Assembly: GCA_017303455.1 (NCBI GenBank)
Contig: JAFLBM010000002.1
Span: forward strand, 124,001 to 188,000
DNA from: Chitinophagales bacterium
Lineage (GTDB): Bacteria > Bacteroidota > Bacteroidia > Chitinophagales > Chitinophagaceae
Length of the DNA: 64,000 bases
Direction of reading: 5' to 3'
In this document: one piece after another, positions 29,106-37,350 of the stretch
How the letters are laid out: every line of letters begins with the position of its first letter
Position numbering within the stretch: the stretch's first letter is position 1
Program-made: the position numbers and the translations under genes
Notes under the pieces: generated by a model
What the model was told of the DNA's origin: nothing
The model's database searches: none
What the model saw: only the letters and a program-made list of their open reading frames with translations

Positions 29106-30638
29106 TTATGGGTAACCTGCTGTTTGTGTCAGCAACGGGTCTGCCTGTAACATGCTCAACGAAAGAGGTAACAAAAACTTAGCTGTTGATGCTGGTGAAA
29201 AATAAGTTGGGTTCAAATTCGCATAAACGTAAGAATCGCCAGCCCTTCTTAATGCCCACCATCTCTTACCTTCAGCAATAAACTCCCTGAGATATTCTTC
29301 AAGTATTGCATTCATATTTGCGGTAATGCCTGCATTTACATGAGGGGTATATCCAGCTCCATAAGCCCTTAGCCTGATGGCATTGATTTCAGCAGAAGGG
29401 TCTTCACTCAGCTTTGCTTTAGCCTCTGCTAATAACAGCAACACGTCAGCATACCTGTAAATAGGAAAATCATTATTATAAATCTGAGATGTACCGGCTG
29501 TGGTGCCTATATATTTTGTAAGAAAAATCCCTCTGGTAGCAAATGGTGCAGCATTGGAATACATTACCCTGAATGTATTGGTGATTCGCTGGTCTGCCGG
29601 CAACGTTGTAAGGCGGTTAATCATGGCCTGATTCATACCAACCCGGTTAGCCCCACCTACATAAGGATAAACGGAAGATACGGTTGGAGTAGGGGCTTGG
29701 GCAAATGATAATGTAGCAGCCTGGATTGCATTGACCGTAAAGGCACCAACGAACTGTGTATTCTGTGCCTGTTGTAACTCATAGTTTATGGCAAAAATAA
29801 TTTCTTTGTTATTGTTCTTTTTTGTGGGGTCAAATATATCTGCATAATTGGCCTGAAGATCTAAAGCAGCACCCTGCAGGTTTCTAACTTCCTGAAGTGC
29901 ATTTTTTGCAGTAGTAAAATCAGCATTTCCGCCCCCCATATGTGTGCCAGACCAGATAAATACATCGCCTTTTAAAATAAGAGAAGCTATCCTGCTCCAG
30001 TAAACTCTTTTGCCGCTTGGTAGCGTATTGGCAGAGCCGAATAATGTTAATGATTGTTCAATATCGGCTTTTATCTGCGTCATTATTGTATCAGCACCAG
30101 TACGCCGCTTATATGTTTCTGCTGTATTGCTAATTGTTTCAACAGGTTCTGTATTTAATGGAATTGCGCCCCATGTTCTAAGCATAGTGTAATAAACGTA
30201 AGCCCTTAATCCGTGAACTTCTGCGAGCATTATTGTTTTCTCCGCATCGGGCAGAGGAGTCTGGGGTAATATTTTAATTGCGTTATTAAAATTGTAAATC
30301 AGGTTATAAAATCCTGCCCAGTTGGTAAACGGCACATTCAGGTTGCTGATGTTGTGTCTGTACTGGTTTTGCAAACCACCATCCACCGATTCAGTAAAAA
30401 GCCCATCCACCCAAATGTCTGAACGCATTTCTCCTAACTGAAAGAAGGTAGCATCAAAAGCCCTGAAACGGCCATATACACCATGATATAAAGTTCTGGC
30501 GGCATTGGGGTCTTTTAAAGCCTGGTCTTTACTGATTGCATCCTGAGGCAAAACCTCGTCTAATTTTTTTGTGCATGACAGGGCACCCAGCATCAGCATC
30601 ACTACCCCGGATATAATTAGAAATTTATTGTATTTCAT
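29106..30638 (-). CDS. SusD/RagB family surface glycan-binding lipoprotein
   Basis: The frame is open from 30668, but the start at 30638 gives a clean lipoprotein signal (MKYNKFLIISGVVMLMLGALSC, with the lipidated Cys following LGALS), leaving 510 residues. SusD landmarks are the N-terminal KKLDEVLPQDAISKDQAL stretch, helical TPR-like repeats including LRAYVYYTMLRTWGAIPL near 150, and the C-terminal YADVLLLLAEAKAKL and EFIAEGKRWWALRRAGD segments. It caps the SusC channel and delivers glycans to it at the outer membrane. It is 30 bases downstream of susC. Substrate is inferred from the neighbouring enzymes: sialylated, mucin-like glycans. Confidence 0.95.
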   Translation of the reverse strand: MKYNKFLIISGVVMLMLGALSCTKKLDEVLPQDAISKDQALKDPNAARTLYHGVYGRFRAFDATFFQLGEMRSDIWVDGLFTESVDGGLQNQYRHNISNLNVPFTNWAGFYNLIYNFNNAIKILPQTPLPDAEKTIMLAEVHGLRAYVYYTMLRTWGAIPLNTEPVETISNTAETYKRRTGADTIMTQIKADIEQSLTLFGSANTLPSGKRVYWSRIASLILKGDVFIWSGTHMGGGNADFTTAKNALQEVRNLQGAALDLQANYADIFDPTKKNNNKEIIFAINYELQQAQNTQFVGAFTVNAIQAATLSFAQAPTPTVSSVYPYVGGANRVGMNQAMINRLTTLPADQRITNTFRVMYSNAAPFATRGIFLTKYIGTTAGTSQIYNNDFPIYRYADVLLLLAEAKAKLSEDPSAEINAIRLRAYGAGYTPHVNAGITANMNAILEEYLREFIAEGKRWWALRRAGDSYVYANLNPTYFSPASTAKFLLPLSLSMLQADPLLTQTAGYP

Positions 30639-30668
30639 TTCTTTAATTTTTTGTGTTGAATAAAACAA

Positions 30669-33600
30669 TTATAACATTACCCTTACGCCAAATGTGAGCC
30701 TTTTTGGAAGCGGGAATTTACCCTGGTCAAATCCTCCCACTTCGGGAAAGTTGCCGCTATAACCTGAGAAGTAAACCAGGTTGGTACCTGTTATATTCAC
30801 ACTCAATCCTTTTACTTTGTTGGCTAAAAACTTATTCAGAATTTGTGACGGTAGGTCGTAAGCTACAGTAAGTTCTCTTAAAGAAACATAATCACCTTTC
30901 TCCCAAAAATTGGCCGCAGGGTTATTACCACTTGCATCTGTCGCATAATTTCTACCCTGGTTAGCCCAATAATATCTTGGCAAAGTACCGTTGGGATTTG
31001 TTGGTGACCAGGTGTCCAATATTTCTGTTGTAGCATTTTGCGAACCCTGAACCTGGCTAAGGCCTCTTTGTCTGTAGTTGTTAAGTATAACAAAGCCGAA
31101 TGCATAATCGAACCCTGCATACAGGCGGATACCTTTGAATGAACTGCTGATATTAAAACCACCCATGTGTTGAGGAGTGGTGCGGCCAACTTTTACAAAC
31201 TGGCGGGCATCAATGGTATCGTTTTTATTCACCTGGTGCCATTGTGCATCGCCTAATTGTTTAATTCTTTTGTTAGCATAAGGCAGGAAAGTATTCCAAA
31301 CATTTGCATTAGCTGCAATTTTTGCCAGGTCCGTATAAATTCCGTCCCATTTAGGAGCCCACACTTCATCCAAACCAATTCTCTCGCCTTCTACTAAACC
31401 GCCAACATACATTTGCTGTCCGGCGTTTTTAGGGTCCCAAACAAAAAATCCGCTTTGCCTGTTACCGGGCAGGCCATTGAACGGCAATTTTTTTGCAAAG
31501 CTTTTTACGTGAAAATAATTGGCACCCACTTCAAGGCTAAATCCATCCTGCTTTTTAGGTACAATTATTTTTGCATTTGCAGCTATTTCAATACCCTTAT
31601 TTTGTAATTGGGCAAGGTTTGTTGTGAAACTGGTGAACCCTGTTTGAGATGAAATGGGTAGCCCGGCGAGTTTGTCAAATACATTTCGAATAAAGTAGTC
31701 AACATTTAAAGTAATCCTTTCATTCAAAATACCAATGTCAGCACCAAAGTTTAAACTGTTGGTACGTTCCCACCTTACATCTGAGTTGATATAAGAACCA
31801 ACAAAAGTTCCTCCATTACCATTATAAGTACCGGCATTGTTATAAATCTGCGAAGTGGCAAAGAAGCCCAAAGAGTTTACGTTACCGTTTACACCATAAC
31901 TTATTCTTGGCTTAATGCTGCTTACATATTTTGAAACTGCAGAACCTTTATAAAAATTTTCATTGTGCAAATTCCATCCTACAGAAACACCGGGAAATGT
32001 ACCATAATAATTCCCTTTCTTCAACCTGCTGGAACCATCTACTCTTACAACACCGGTAAGCAGGTATTTGTTAAGATATGTATAGTTGACCCTGCCAATT
32101 ACAGAAGCAATTCTTTCCCATTGGTTAAAGTTTGAAGAAGCACCTGCCGGATTAACAATAGTTGTTCCCTGTACACTTGGGGGAGTGGATGCAGTAAGCC
32201 AGGGAATTAAATCAGTTGGTGAACCTTGTGAAAAACCAGAGTTAACGTAACTTTTAAAATCATAAAACTCACCACCGGCCAATGCTGTTACGCTATGTCC
32301 CTTAAAGTTTTGATTAAACTGAAGGAAGGCATTAGTGGTGTATTGAATATTTTTTGTATTGTTAAAGCTGGCTGCACGGTTGGTATTAAACGCACCGCCA
32401 TTACCCTGCTGAAATGTTTTGGTAAAAAAATTGTTGTTGGTATATTGATAATACCCTGAACCGCTGGCCAGAATTTTTAGAAATGGCAGTACGGTATATT
32501 CAAGATTGATACCACCCAGGAAACGTTGTTGGTTTGTATTATTAACTGTAAGGTTGCTCCAGTATAGTGGGTTGCCCAGTGTTACGTCGTTGGGGCCGGG
32601 CAAAATAACACCTGAAGTATCATTGACATATCTTACTGTTGGAGCAACGCCAACAAAACGCTGCAACAAACCACCTGCAGCACCGCCCTCGGGGTCCACA
32701 TTATTAAACCCGCCATAAGGTAATGCCTGCTCAACATTATAAGCACCAATATTGGTAGTAATTTTAAGGTTTTTACCAACATTAAGACCGCCATTAAAGT
32801 TCATGTTAAACCGTTTTAATTGCGACCCGATAATCATACCATTATCCTTCACCATGCCCAGCGACAGGGCATAAGCCCCCTGGTCATTAGCACCGGAAAA
32901 ATTAATGTTATGCTCATTGGTATTTACTTGCTGCAGTATTAATGCTTCTCTTTCTCTTGCACTTAAATCTGTAAAAATGATACTGTCAATTTGTGAGGTA
33001 TTGAATGGGTTCGGATCAACCAGCAGTTTCCATCCGGGCTTGCTTAAAAGATGCCTGTTTGCGTTATTTAATAACTGTGTTGTATATAATCCTTCAGCTC
33101 CTCTCCAACCTGAATTAACAGCCCATCCCCAGGCACCCAACAGCTGGTTACGGTCATTGTTCATGGCGCCGGTATTGTTATCTAATGAATCTCCCCTGAA
33201 ACGGGCCTGGATACCGAGACGGTTCATTCGGATATAATCCGATGCACTTAAATATTCAGAAGGGTTTTTACGGATATAGTTTGTGGTGTGGCTGTAAGAG
33301 TAGGTTACTTGTGTTTTGCCTTTTTTGCCTTTTTTAGTTGTAACTAAAACAACACCATTAGCCGCTCTGGCACCGTAAATGGCCGTAGATGCCGCATCCT
33401 TTAAAAGGTCAATACTTGCTACATCATTAATATCAATACCATAAAGTGATGGAACGATTACCCCATCTATAATAAACAGAGGTGTACCACCTCCACCAAA
33501 TTCTGTACCTCCTCTAAATGAAATAGAAGGTGTTGTGCCAGGCTGGCCGGTACGTTGCTGAACTCGTAATCCAGGTACACTTCCCTGAAGAACTGTTGCC

Positions 33601-34019
33601 ACATTGGTACTGGGGCTATGCTCAAATGCTTTTGTATTAACACTTGCTACAGCGCCAGTAACTTCTTTTCTCTTTTGTGTACCATAACCGGTAACAACAA
33701 CTTCATCTAACTGACTGACTTTTGTTTCAAGTGATAAATTAATAGTGGTACCGGTACCTAGTTTCACCTCACGGGCATTAAAGCCGGAAGAAGAAAATAC
33801 CAGGATATCGCCAACATTAGCATCAATGGAAAATTCGCCATTGGCATTTGTTTGTGTGCCCCCAGATTTTCCCTTGATAGTGACACTTATCCCGGATAAT
33901 GGTTTATTATCCTCATCTGAGGTAACCTTACCAGAAATTTTTTGAACTTGTGACCAGACAGTCGCTGAAAAGAGAAAGCAGGCTATCAAAAGCGAGAATC
34001 TCATAATTGCAGATTTCAT
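30669..34019 (-). CDS. SusC/RagA family TonB-dependent outer-membrane transporter
   Basis: This 1116-residue protein has a signal peptide (about 1-23). A carboxypeptidase-regulatory-like domain (about 27-105) starts at ISGKVTSDEDNKPLSG. A TonB-box-like region near LDEVVVTGYGTQKR (about 103-116) and the plug domain (about 115-230, with VLQGSVPGLRV and PLFIIDGV) precede a long beta-barrel ending in a typical aromatic-basic C-terminus (LPKRLTFGVRVML). It imports oligosaccharides across the outer membrane with energy from the TonB-ExbBD system, a copy of which lies at 61-64 kb. It is the first gene of the glycan locus and is divergent from the GntR regulator gene. Confidence 0.95.
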   Translation of the reverse strand: MKSAIMRFSLLIACFLFSATVWSQVQKISGKVTSDEDNKPLSGISVTIKGKSGGTQTNANGEFSIDANVGDILVFSSSGFNAREVKLGTGTTINLSLETKVSQLDEVVVTGYGTQKRKEVTGAVASVNTKAFEHSPSTNVATVLQGSVPGLRVQQRTGQPGTTPSISFRGGTEFGGGGTPLFIIDGVIVPSLYGIDINDVASIDLLKDAASTAIYGARAANGVVLVTTKKGKKGKTQVTYSYSHTTNYIRKNPSEYLSASDYIRMNRLGIQARFRGDSLDNNTGAMNNDRNQLLGAWGWAVNSGWRGAEGLYTTQLLNNANRHLLSKPGWKLLVDPNPFNTSQIDSIIFTDLSAREREALILQQVNTNEHNINFSGANDQGAYALSLGMVKDNGMIIGSQLKRFNMNFNGGLNVGKNLKITTNIGAYNVEQALPYGGFNNVDPEGGAAGGLLQRFVGVAPTVRYVNDTSGVILPGPNDVTLGNPLYWSNLTVNNTNQQRFLGGINLEYTVLPFLKILASGSGYYQYTNNNFFTKTFQQGNGGAFNTNRAASFNNTKNIQYTTNAFLQFNQNFKGHSVTALAGGEFYDFKSYVNSGFSQGSPTDLIPWLTASTPPSVQGTTIVNPAGASSNFNQWERIASVIGRVNYTYLNKYLLTGVVRVDGSSRLKKGNYYGTFPGVSVGWNLHNENFYKGSAVSKYVSSIKPRISYGVNGNVNSLGFFATSQIYNNAGTYNGNGGTFVGSYINSDVRWERTNSLNFGADIGILNERITLNVDYFIRNVFDKLAGLPISSQTGFTSFTTNLAQLQNKGIEIAANAKIIVPKKQDGFSLEVGANYFHVKSFAKKLPFNGLPGNRQSGFFVWDPKNAGQQMYVGGLVEGERIGLDEVWAPKWDGIYTDLAKIAANANVWNTFLPYANKRIKQLGDAQWHQVNKNDTIDARQFVKVGRTTPQHMGGFNISSSFKGIRLYAGFDYAFGFVILNNYRQRGLSQVQGSQNATTEILDTWSPTNPNGTLPRYYWANQGRNYATDASGNNPAANFWEKGDYVSLRELTVAYDLPSQILNKFLANKVKGLSVNITGTNLVYFSGYSGNFPEVGGFDQGKFPLPKRLTFGVRVML

Positions 34020-34041
34020 AACAGCAGTTTTCGTTTAATTG

Positions 34042-34060
34042 TATTATGTATGACATAATA
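34042..34060. promoter_or_regulatory. Palindromic operator candidate for the GntR/FadR regulator
   Basis: TATTATGT-ATG-ACATAATA is a perfect 8-bp inverted repeat with a 3-base centre. Its core GT-N3-AC matches the general operator pattern of the FadR branch of GntR regulators. It lies just downstream of the predicted -7 box of the susC promoter, where binding would block transcription start. The only GntR-type gene in the window starts 133 bases away. Confidence 0.6.
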
Positions 34061-34091
34061 AAGATAACAGTGTTCCCTCATTATCACCAAA
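34059..34091 (-). promoter_or_regulatory. Predicted Bacteroidota-type promoter of susC
   Basis: On the minus strand a TTTG (34091-34088) is followed after 21 bases by TATCTTTA (34066-34059), close to the Bacteroidota -33/-7 consensus TTTG-N(about 20)-TAnnTTTG, with A in place of the last G. The start of susC is about 40 bases downstream. The -7 box abuts the palindrome at 34042-34060. Confidence 0.5.
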
Positions 34092-34192
34092 AAATTCTTT
34101 CGATTTTTATTAACATTTTGTAAATCACATGTTGAATACACTATTGGCAAAAGCTATTTTTTTTACCTTTAGCATTAAGTAATACATATAAT

Positions 34193-34900
34193 ATGAATGT
34201 AGAGGTTATAAATGAGGCATTTAAGACAATAGAAAATACCAGCCTTGTTGACAGAGTGGAGTCGAACCTGGTGCAGCTCCTGCAGCAGCAAAAGCTGAAA
34301 ATTGGAGATTCGATACCTACTGAGCTCGAACTGGCAGATAAATTAGGGGTTAGCAGAACTGTAATAAGAGAGGCCTTACTTCGGCTTAGGATGATGGGGT
34401 TGATTGAGTCAAAAAAGAAAAAAGGCGCCGTTATCACAAGCCCTGATCTATTTGGAAATATGAGCAAGAGTATGAACCCTCATATTCTTGCTCCGGAAAC
34501 ATTGAGGGAAGTATTTGAAATACGCCTGGTGTTAGAAATCGGAATGGCAGACCTACTCTTTCATCGAATTACTAAAGAAGATATTAAAGCCCTGCATGAA
34601 ATTGTGGACGACGAACCACCTGCAACACAATACCATTTATTTAATATAGAGCATGAGATTGCCTTTCACGGTAAATTGTATGAGATCACTGGAAACGAAA
34701 CCATGAAAAAATTCCAAAAAATGCTATTGCCCGTTTTCGATTATGTACATAACAGCGGATTATTAAAAAAACAGCCTTTGTTAAAAATGTTCGTTTCACA
34801 TAAAGAGCTGGTGGATATTTTGGAAAATGGAGACCCGGAGAAATTCAGGAATGGTATGAGAAATCATTTGGAGAATCATTTTGCAAGATTGTTTGAATAG
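34193..34900 (+). CDS. GntR/FadR-family transcriptional regulator (wHTH plus FCD domain)
   Basis: This 235-residue DNA-binding protein has an N-terminal winged helix (about 12-85) with KIGDSIPTELELADKLGVSRTVIREALLRLRMMGLIE, the hallmark of the FadR branch. A C-terminal helical FCD ligand-binding domain follows (about 95-235); His residues in LFNIEHEIAFHGKLYEITGN and MRNHLENHF fit its metal/ligand site. It is divergent from susC, the usual arrangement for a local repressor. It probably senses a sugar or sugar acid from the locus, such as sialic acid or a hexosamine derivative, but the ligand cannot be read from sequence. Confidence 0.92.
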   Translation: MNVEVINEAFKTIENTSLVDRVESNLVQLLQQQKLKIGDSIPTELELADKLGVSRTVIREALLRLRMMGLIESKKKKGAVITSPDLFGNMSKSMNPHILAPETLREVFEIRLVLEIGMADLLFHRITKEDIKALHEIVDDEPPATQYHLFNIEHEIAFHGKLYEITGNETMKKFQKMLLPVFDYVHNSGLLKKQPLLKMFVSHKELVDILENGDPEKFRNGMRNHLENHFARLFE

Positions 34901-35095
34901 TAGCAATATCAATTCCCAATATCTTTATGAGGTGCAGTTTCCCCATCTTAACTGCCGCAAGCATAAAAAATATGACGGGTGTACTTTGACGACCTTCCCG
35001 CATTGATATACAATCAACTTATTATTTGATAACTTTCGCAATTGAGCCTGATGATTAACAAATAAATGAGAATGTACTCATTGTAAGTTAATAAA

Positions 35096-35577
35096 ATTGA
35101 AAAGGTATTGATTGCGACGCACTATTATCTTAAGCTACAAAAGGTAGCAGAAACGGATTCTGAGATAGCAAAAACATTGAGTGCTCTGGTGATTTTGTTG
35201 CATGTAACTTCTGATACCAAATTCTCCTCTTCGCTCAATTATTCACCAATTATGGGATGCTGAAGTTTTAAAAGTGTCGATACGGTTTAAGCGGATAAAG
35301 TAGAAGGATTAACAAAAGTGGTTCAGGCTTACCTTGATAAATCAAAAAGGCATTTAAGCGATACGAAAATTCAAACCCTTGTAAAAAGTGGGGTTTTGGA
35401 GAAACCATTTTAAACACTGCACTTGAAATAAAGGCTGATATAATTGCTATGGACACTCATAACCGACGTGGTCCGAAAAAAATAGTAGTGGGAAGTGTAA
35501 CAGAGAATATTTTACATCATAATTCTATTCCGGTATAAATTATTCCCACTATATCAAACAAAGAACAAATAATATAA
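35096..35577 (+). pseudogene. Decayed universal stress protein (UspA family)
   Basis: Three reading frames in order give recognisable UspA fragments. The first is IEKVLIATHYY..., leading to SALVILLHVTSD and NYSPIMG, then a stop. The second is VEGLTKVVQAYLDKSKRHL with KIQTLVKSG. The third is the C-terminal ETILNTALEIKADIIAMDTHNRRGPKKIVVGSVTEN, followed by HHNSIPV, an in-frame stop and IIPTISNK. The expected ATG is ATT. There are at least two in-frame stops and at least two frameshifts, so no functional product is expected. It ends 2 bases before the aconitase fragment. Confidence 0.85.
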
Positions 35578-35579
35578 TC

Positions 35580-35945
35580 ATGCCTAAAGATCCTTTCAAA
35601 ATAAAAAGATTATTGACTACTAAAAATGCAACATACATTTTTTATAGTCTTACTGAACTTGGGAAGGATGTACACGGCATTACCAAACTACCTTTTTCTA
35701 TTCGCATTCTATCGGAAAATGCAATTCGTAATTTTGATGATTTTGCTATAACTAAAGAAAATATTGAAACCATTCTTCAATGGAAACCTGCCGGTTCAAA
35801 TAAAGCTATTCGGTTTAAACCTGCCCATGTGTTGTTGCAGGATTTCACAGGTGTACCGGCTGTGGTGGATATTGCTTTGCTGCGGTAGAAATAGCGAGGA
35901 AGGGGAAAAAAACCTGATAAATTAAATTCGTTAATACCTGTAGAA
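35580..35945 (+). pseudogene. Truncated aconitate hydratase (N-terminal fragment)
   Basis: An intact 102-codon frame encodes the N-terminus of an AcnA-type aconitase: FYSLTELGKDVHGITKLPFS, then IRILSENAIRNFDDF, and RFKPAHVLLQDFTGVPAVVD ending in IALLR. Beyond the stop at 35888 the same frame continues with KKPDKLNSLIPVE, which matches the next part of aconitase, before likeness is lost. About 800 residues of the enzyme, including all cluster-ligand cysteines, are missing, so it cannot be active. It may still be translated as a short peptide. Together with the Usp remnant it marks local gene decay. Confidence 0.85.
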
Positions 35946-36051
35946 AATCTTACAGAAACGCTTAAAGCTAAAATGCCGATATTTATTAAATTTATTTAAT
36001 CACAAAAAAACACACTTTAAGAATTATACTGAACAATTTGAAGGAATCAAA

Positions 36052-36324
36052 ATGGATATCCAGGCTGTAGATATTACCATAAACGACGAATTACAACAAG
36101 AAATAAGGGACATGACTAAAAGATTACAGCGGCATATTTCAGAAATAAACTGGGTGAATGTCTATTTTAATAAAGAGGCTAGCCAATCAACAGATAAGAG
36201 AACTGTTAGCGTTCGTTTGGGCATTCCGGGCAAGGATGTTTTTGCATCCGATTCAGGAAATCATTGGCTTGAGTTGCTGAAAAATGTTGAAGAAAAACTC
36301 AGAAGGCAGCTTAGAAAAAGGTGA
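36052..36324 (+). CDS. Ribosome hibernation promoting factor/RaiA-like protein (short form)
   Basis: This 90-residue protein has the single HPF/YfiA domain. An N-terminal strand MDIQAVDITINDELQQEI is followed by a basic helix (TKRLQRHI), the WVNVYFNKE strand and the RLGIPGKDVFASDSGNHW segment. A C-terminal basic helix LKNVEEKLRRQLRKR completes it. Such proteins bind the 30S decoding site and inactivate ribosomes under stress or stationary phase. The long-form dimerisation tail is absent. It sits among stress-type genes and gene remnants, with no close operon partner. Confidence 0.8.
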   Translation: MDIQAVDITINDELQQEIRDMTKRLQRHISEINWVNVYFNKEASQSTDKRTVSVRLGIPGKDVFASDSGNHWLELLKNVEEKLRRQLRKR

Positions 36325-36415
36325 AATAAAATTTCAATTGAAGTTATGCCCTACTTTTAACAAGTAATGGACAAATATCTCAGGTTCCCATATTTAATTT
36401 GCTTACCTTTGCAAC
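36325..36415. other. Short gap with a -7-type promoter box
   Basis: This gap holds a TACCTTTG box at 36404-36411, an exact TAnnTTTG match, five bases before the leader ORF start. No good -33 element was found at the usual spacing. Confidence 0.4.
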
Positions 36416-36600
36416 ATGTCAGGTATAAATAACCATATTCAAATATTACGTTGCAAGCAGTCGTTGCTTGAGCAGGAATTTGGTTTTACCTGTTACTTCT
36501 CTCAATTCAATGCAAAGATGAATTTTTATCCTACTCGTAAGGACTTTCATAATTAATCCCCGGTCGCAATTAGTGCAAGGCCGGGGTTCCGGCTTTTATT
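36416..36600 (+). promoter_or_regulatory. Possible transcription attenuator: aromatic-rich leader ORF with alternative hairpins
   Basis: An ORF of 46 codons (36416-36556, ending MNFYPTRKDFHN) is rich in Phe/Tyr (nine of 46 residues); the internal ATG would give a 12-residue leader. A short hairpin CAAGCA/TGCTTG lies inside it. Two bases after its stop a stem starts with CCCCGG (36558-36563) pairing CCGGGG (36581-36586). An overlapping alternative stem GCCGG (36580-36584)/CCGGC (36589-36593) is followed by TTTTATTTTATT. The two stems cannot form together, which is the classic attenuator layout. No amino acid biosynthesis gene follows, so this may be an orphan remnant. The T-rich hairpin may also be a simple terminator. 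Confidence 0.4.
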
Positions 36601-36783
36601 TTATTGGCATTCTTTGTTGTCAGAAACGTACTGTTTAAAAAATAGCAGATATTTTTTTCTTCCTGTTTCTATAGCATTAGAACACCCAGTTTTTCAAATC
36701 TACCAAATTCAATTTGTGACTATTATTACCTCAATAGTGGTGATAGTTGCGAATATGCTATTTATTCACTAATTCTCATTAGT
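36601..36783. other. AT-rich spacer with no recognisable feature
   Basis: I see no coding sequence, hairpin or known promoter motif here beyond general AT-richness before the start of the next gene. Confidence 0.4.
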
Positions 36784-37266
36784 ATGAAAAAAGTAAATGC
36801 AGGATTCAATAAAGACAAACACCAACTATTAAGCGAACTCGGATCTAAGCTTAATTTATCATTCTCGAGTCAACTGATGTTAGGCAACAAACTTATTGCA
36901 CTGGACGATAGGAATAAAATCTTATTGGTTTCAGAACCAGTTAATGAATTGAGCCAGCCATTTATTGTTGAATTGAATAAAGTTTCGGCTGTCTCATTAG
37001 TGAAGAGCTACGGGAGCATACGGCCAGGTGAATTGAAGAATAAAGGATTTGAAGAATTTTTGAAGAGGTTTGACTTGCAATTTGAATATTATGATAAAAA
37101 TAAAACCATTGCTTTGTCTTTTTACGACTCCGAAATTGATGATCTGCAGGATCTTCCCGGGTTGGGCAAAAGCGCAGAAAATTGGCAACTGATACTTTCT
37201 AAAATGGCAGCCCCAAATGTGAAAAGAAAAAGTGAAAATAAAGGCGTTCTCACATTAGCATTATGA
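36784..37266 (+). CDS. Unknown protein, paralogue of the 39356-39865 product
   Basis: This 160-residue soluble-looking protein has no signal peptide or membrane segment and no family I recognise. It shares a central pattern with the protein at 39356: G-N-[KR]-[LV]-I-A-L-D-[DR]-[RK]-N, a following hydrophobic [IV]EL strand, an acidic/aromatic [LF]xF[YT]xFYDxE-like strand, and a W near the C-terminal helix. A third, broken copy lies at 40449. It is followed by the glutamate-synthase-domain gene. Function is unknown. The beta-rich pattern with a C-terminal helix could be a small PH-like or signalling fold, but that is speculation. Confidence 0.6.
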   Translation: MKKVNAGFNKDKHQLLSELGSKLNLSFSSQLMLGNKLIALDDRNKILLVSEPVNELSQPFIVELNKVSAVSLVKSYGSIRPGELKNKGFEEFLKRFDLQFEYYDKNKTIALSFYDSEIDDLQDLPGLGKSAENWQLILSKMAAPNVKRKSENKGVLTLAL

Positions 37267-37350
37267 CACTGGATTGTGAGGATCATTTCACCGCCAAATT
37301 TATACACTGCGAAAATGATACTGGTACTATTTAAGAATAAATTAATTGAC

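Noticed and set aside
34144..34171. TTGG...TACCTTTA as the promoter of the GntR gene
   Set aside because: The spacing of 16 bases is shorter than the usual 19-21 and both boxes deviate, so it was not annotated.
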